DNA of 50,465 nucleotides from positions 1-50,465 of the forward strand of contig JACRIR010000243.1 in the NCBI GenBank assembly GCA_016215705.1, given 5' to 3'. The notes under the pieces are model-generated. The model was given only the letters and a program-made list of their open reading frames with translations, searched no databases and was not told the DNA's origin. Position numbers and translations under genes: made by a program. Origin of the DNA: Candidatus Poribacteria bacterium. Lineage in GTDB: Bacteria > Abyssobacteria > SURF-5. Position 1 is the stretch's first letter; each line of letters opens with the position of its first letter. This document shows positions 50,440 through 50,465 of the stretch, one piece after another.

Positions 50440-50465
50440 ATGCATACTATCGGATTGGACGCTCA
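50440..50465 (+). CDS. Start of an unidentified gene (cut by window edge)
   Basis: An ATG at 50440 follows AAGGAGG and encodes MHTIGLDA before the window ends. The start resembles the ASKHA-type openings of CoA-dehydratase activases (x-x-I-G-[IL]-D), but eight residues are too few to identify a family. It is probably next in line after the acyl-CoA synthetase-type gene. Confidence 0.5.

Overview
The window looks like a chromosomal segment of a Gram-negative-type, probably uncultured bacterium. Codon use and gene layout are bacterial: canonical -35/-10 promoters, Shine-Dalgarno (SD) sites and intrinsic terminators. The gene content mixes housekeeping genes with acyl-CoA chemistry and large secreted repeat proteins. 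That mix recalls Desulfobacterota or candidate phyla such as Hydrogenedentota or Abyssubacteria, but the sequence alone does not settle the phylum. There is no phage, CRISPR array, plasmid origin or intact insertion sequence.

Region by region. (1) 1-6.3 kb, minus strand: gap-pgk, rpsO-pnp, an M16 peptidase and the start of dut, a conserved housekeeping run. (2) 6.4-8.8 kb, plus strand: a candidate structured RNA (6447-6609), then a promoter and a fused methyltransferase/ATP-grasp ligase gene. (3) 8.8-13.5 kb, minus: a JAMM-DinG helicase fusion, a 3-hydroxyacyl-CoA dehydrogenase and an exported acetoacetate decarboxylase-family protein. (4) 13.8-20.6 kb: tRNA-Pro, a TauE-type permease, a flavodoxin-fold reductase, a HEAT protein, a UVR-motif protein, a zinc-ribbon protein, a zinc phospholipase-like protein and a UspA, separated by intergenic repeats. 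(5) 20.8-22 kb: an acyl-CoA dehydrogenase. (6) 22.1-26.7 kb, minus: four tandem PilT-like ATPases behind a perfect consensus promoter. (7) 26.7-36.1 kb, minus: a P1/S58 peptidase, an AAA-VWA fusion with an A11 tract at the domain junction, and a 1960-residue secreted PKD protein. (8) 36.3-40.8 kb, minus: isochorismatase-type hydrolase, Nudix hydrolase, EF-G-like GTPase, LysE exporter and a small zinc protein. (9) 40.9-43 kb, plus: glnB-glnA closed by a strong terminator. (10) 43-45.6 kb, minus: a secreted TPR protein. (11) 45.8-50.4 kb, plus: TetR regulator, acyl-CoA dehydrogenase, acetoacetate decarboxylase-family protein and an ADP-forming acyl-CoA synthetase alpha-type protein.

How the genes fit together. 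Region 11 looks like a TetR-controlled acyl-CoA module: a 13-bp palindrome flanks the regulator on both sides, and a weaker copy lies before the gene at the right edge. A second, unlinked pair of acyl-CoA-type enzymes lies in region 3. The strongest candidates for undescribed biology are the structured RNA at 6.45 kb, the two domain fusions (methyltransferase/ATP-grasp and JAMM/DinG), the AAA-VWA gene whose A11 run would give an AAA-only product after slippage in either direction, the B-A-B-A PilT array, and the repeated module of the PKD protein. All calls come from reading the sequence by eye; no homology or folding searches were run.
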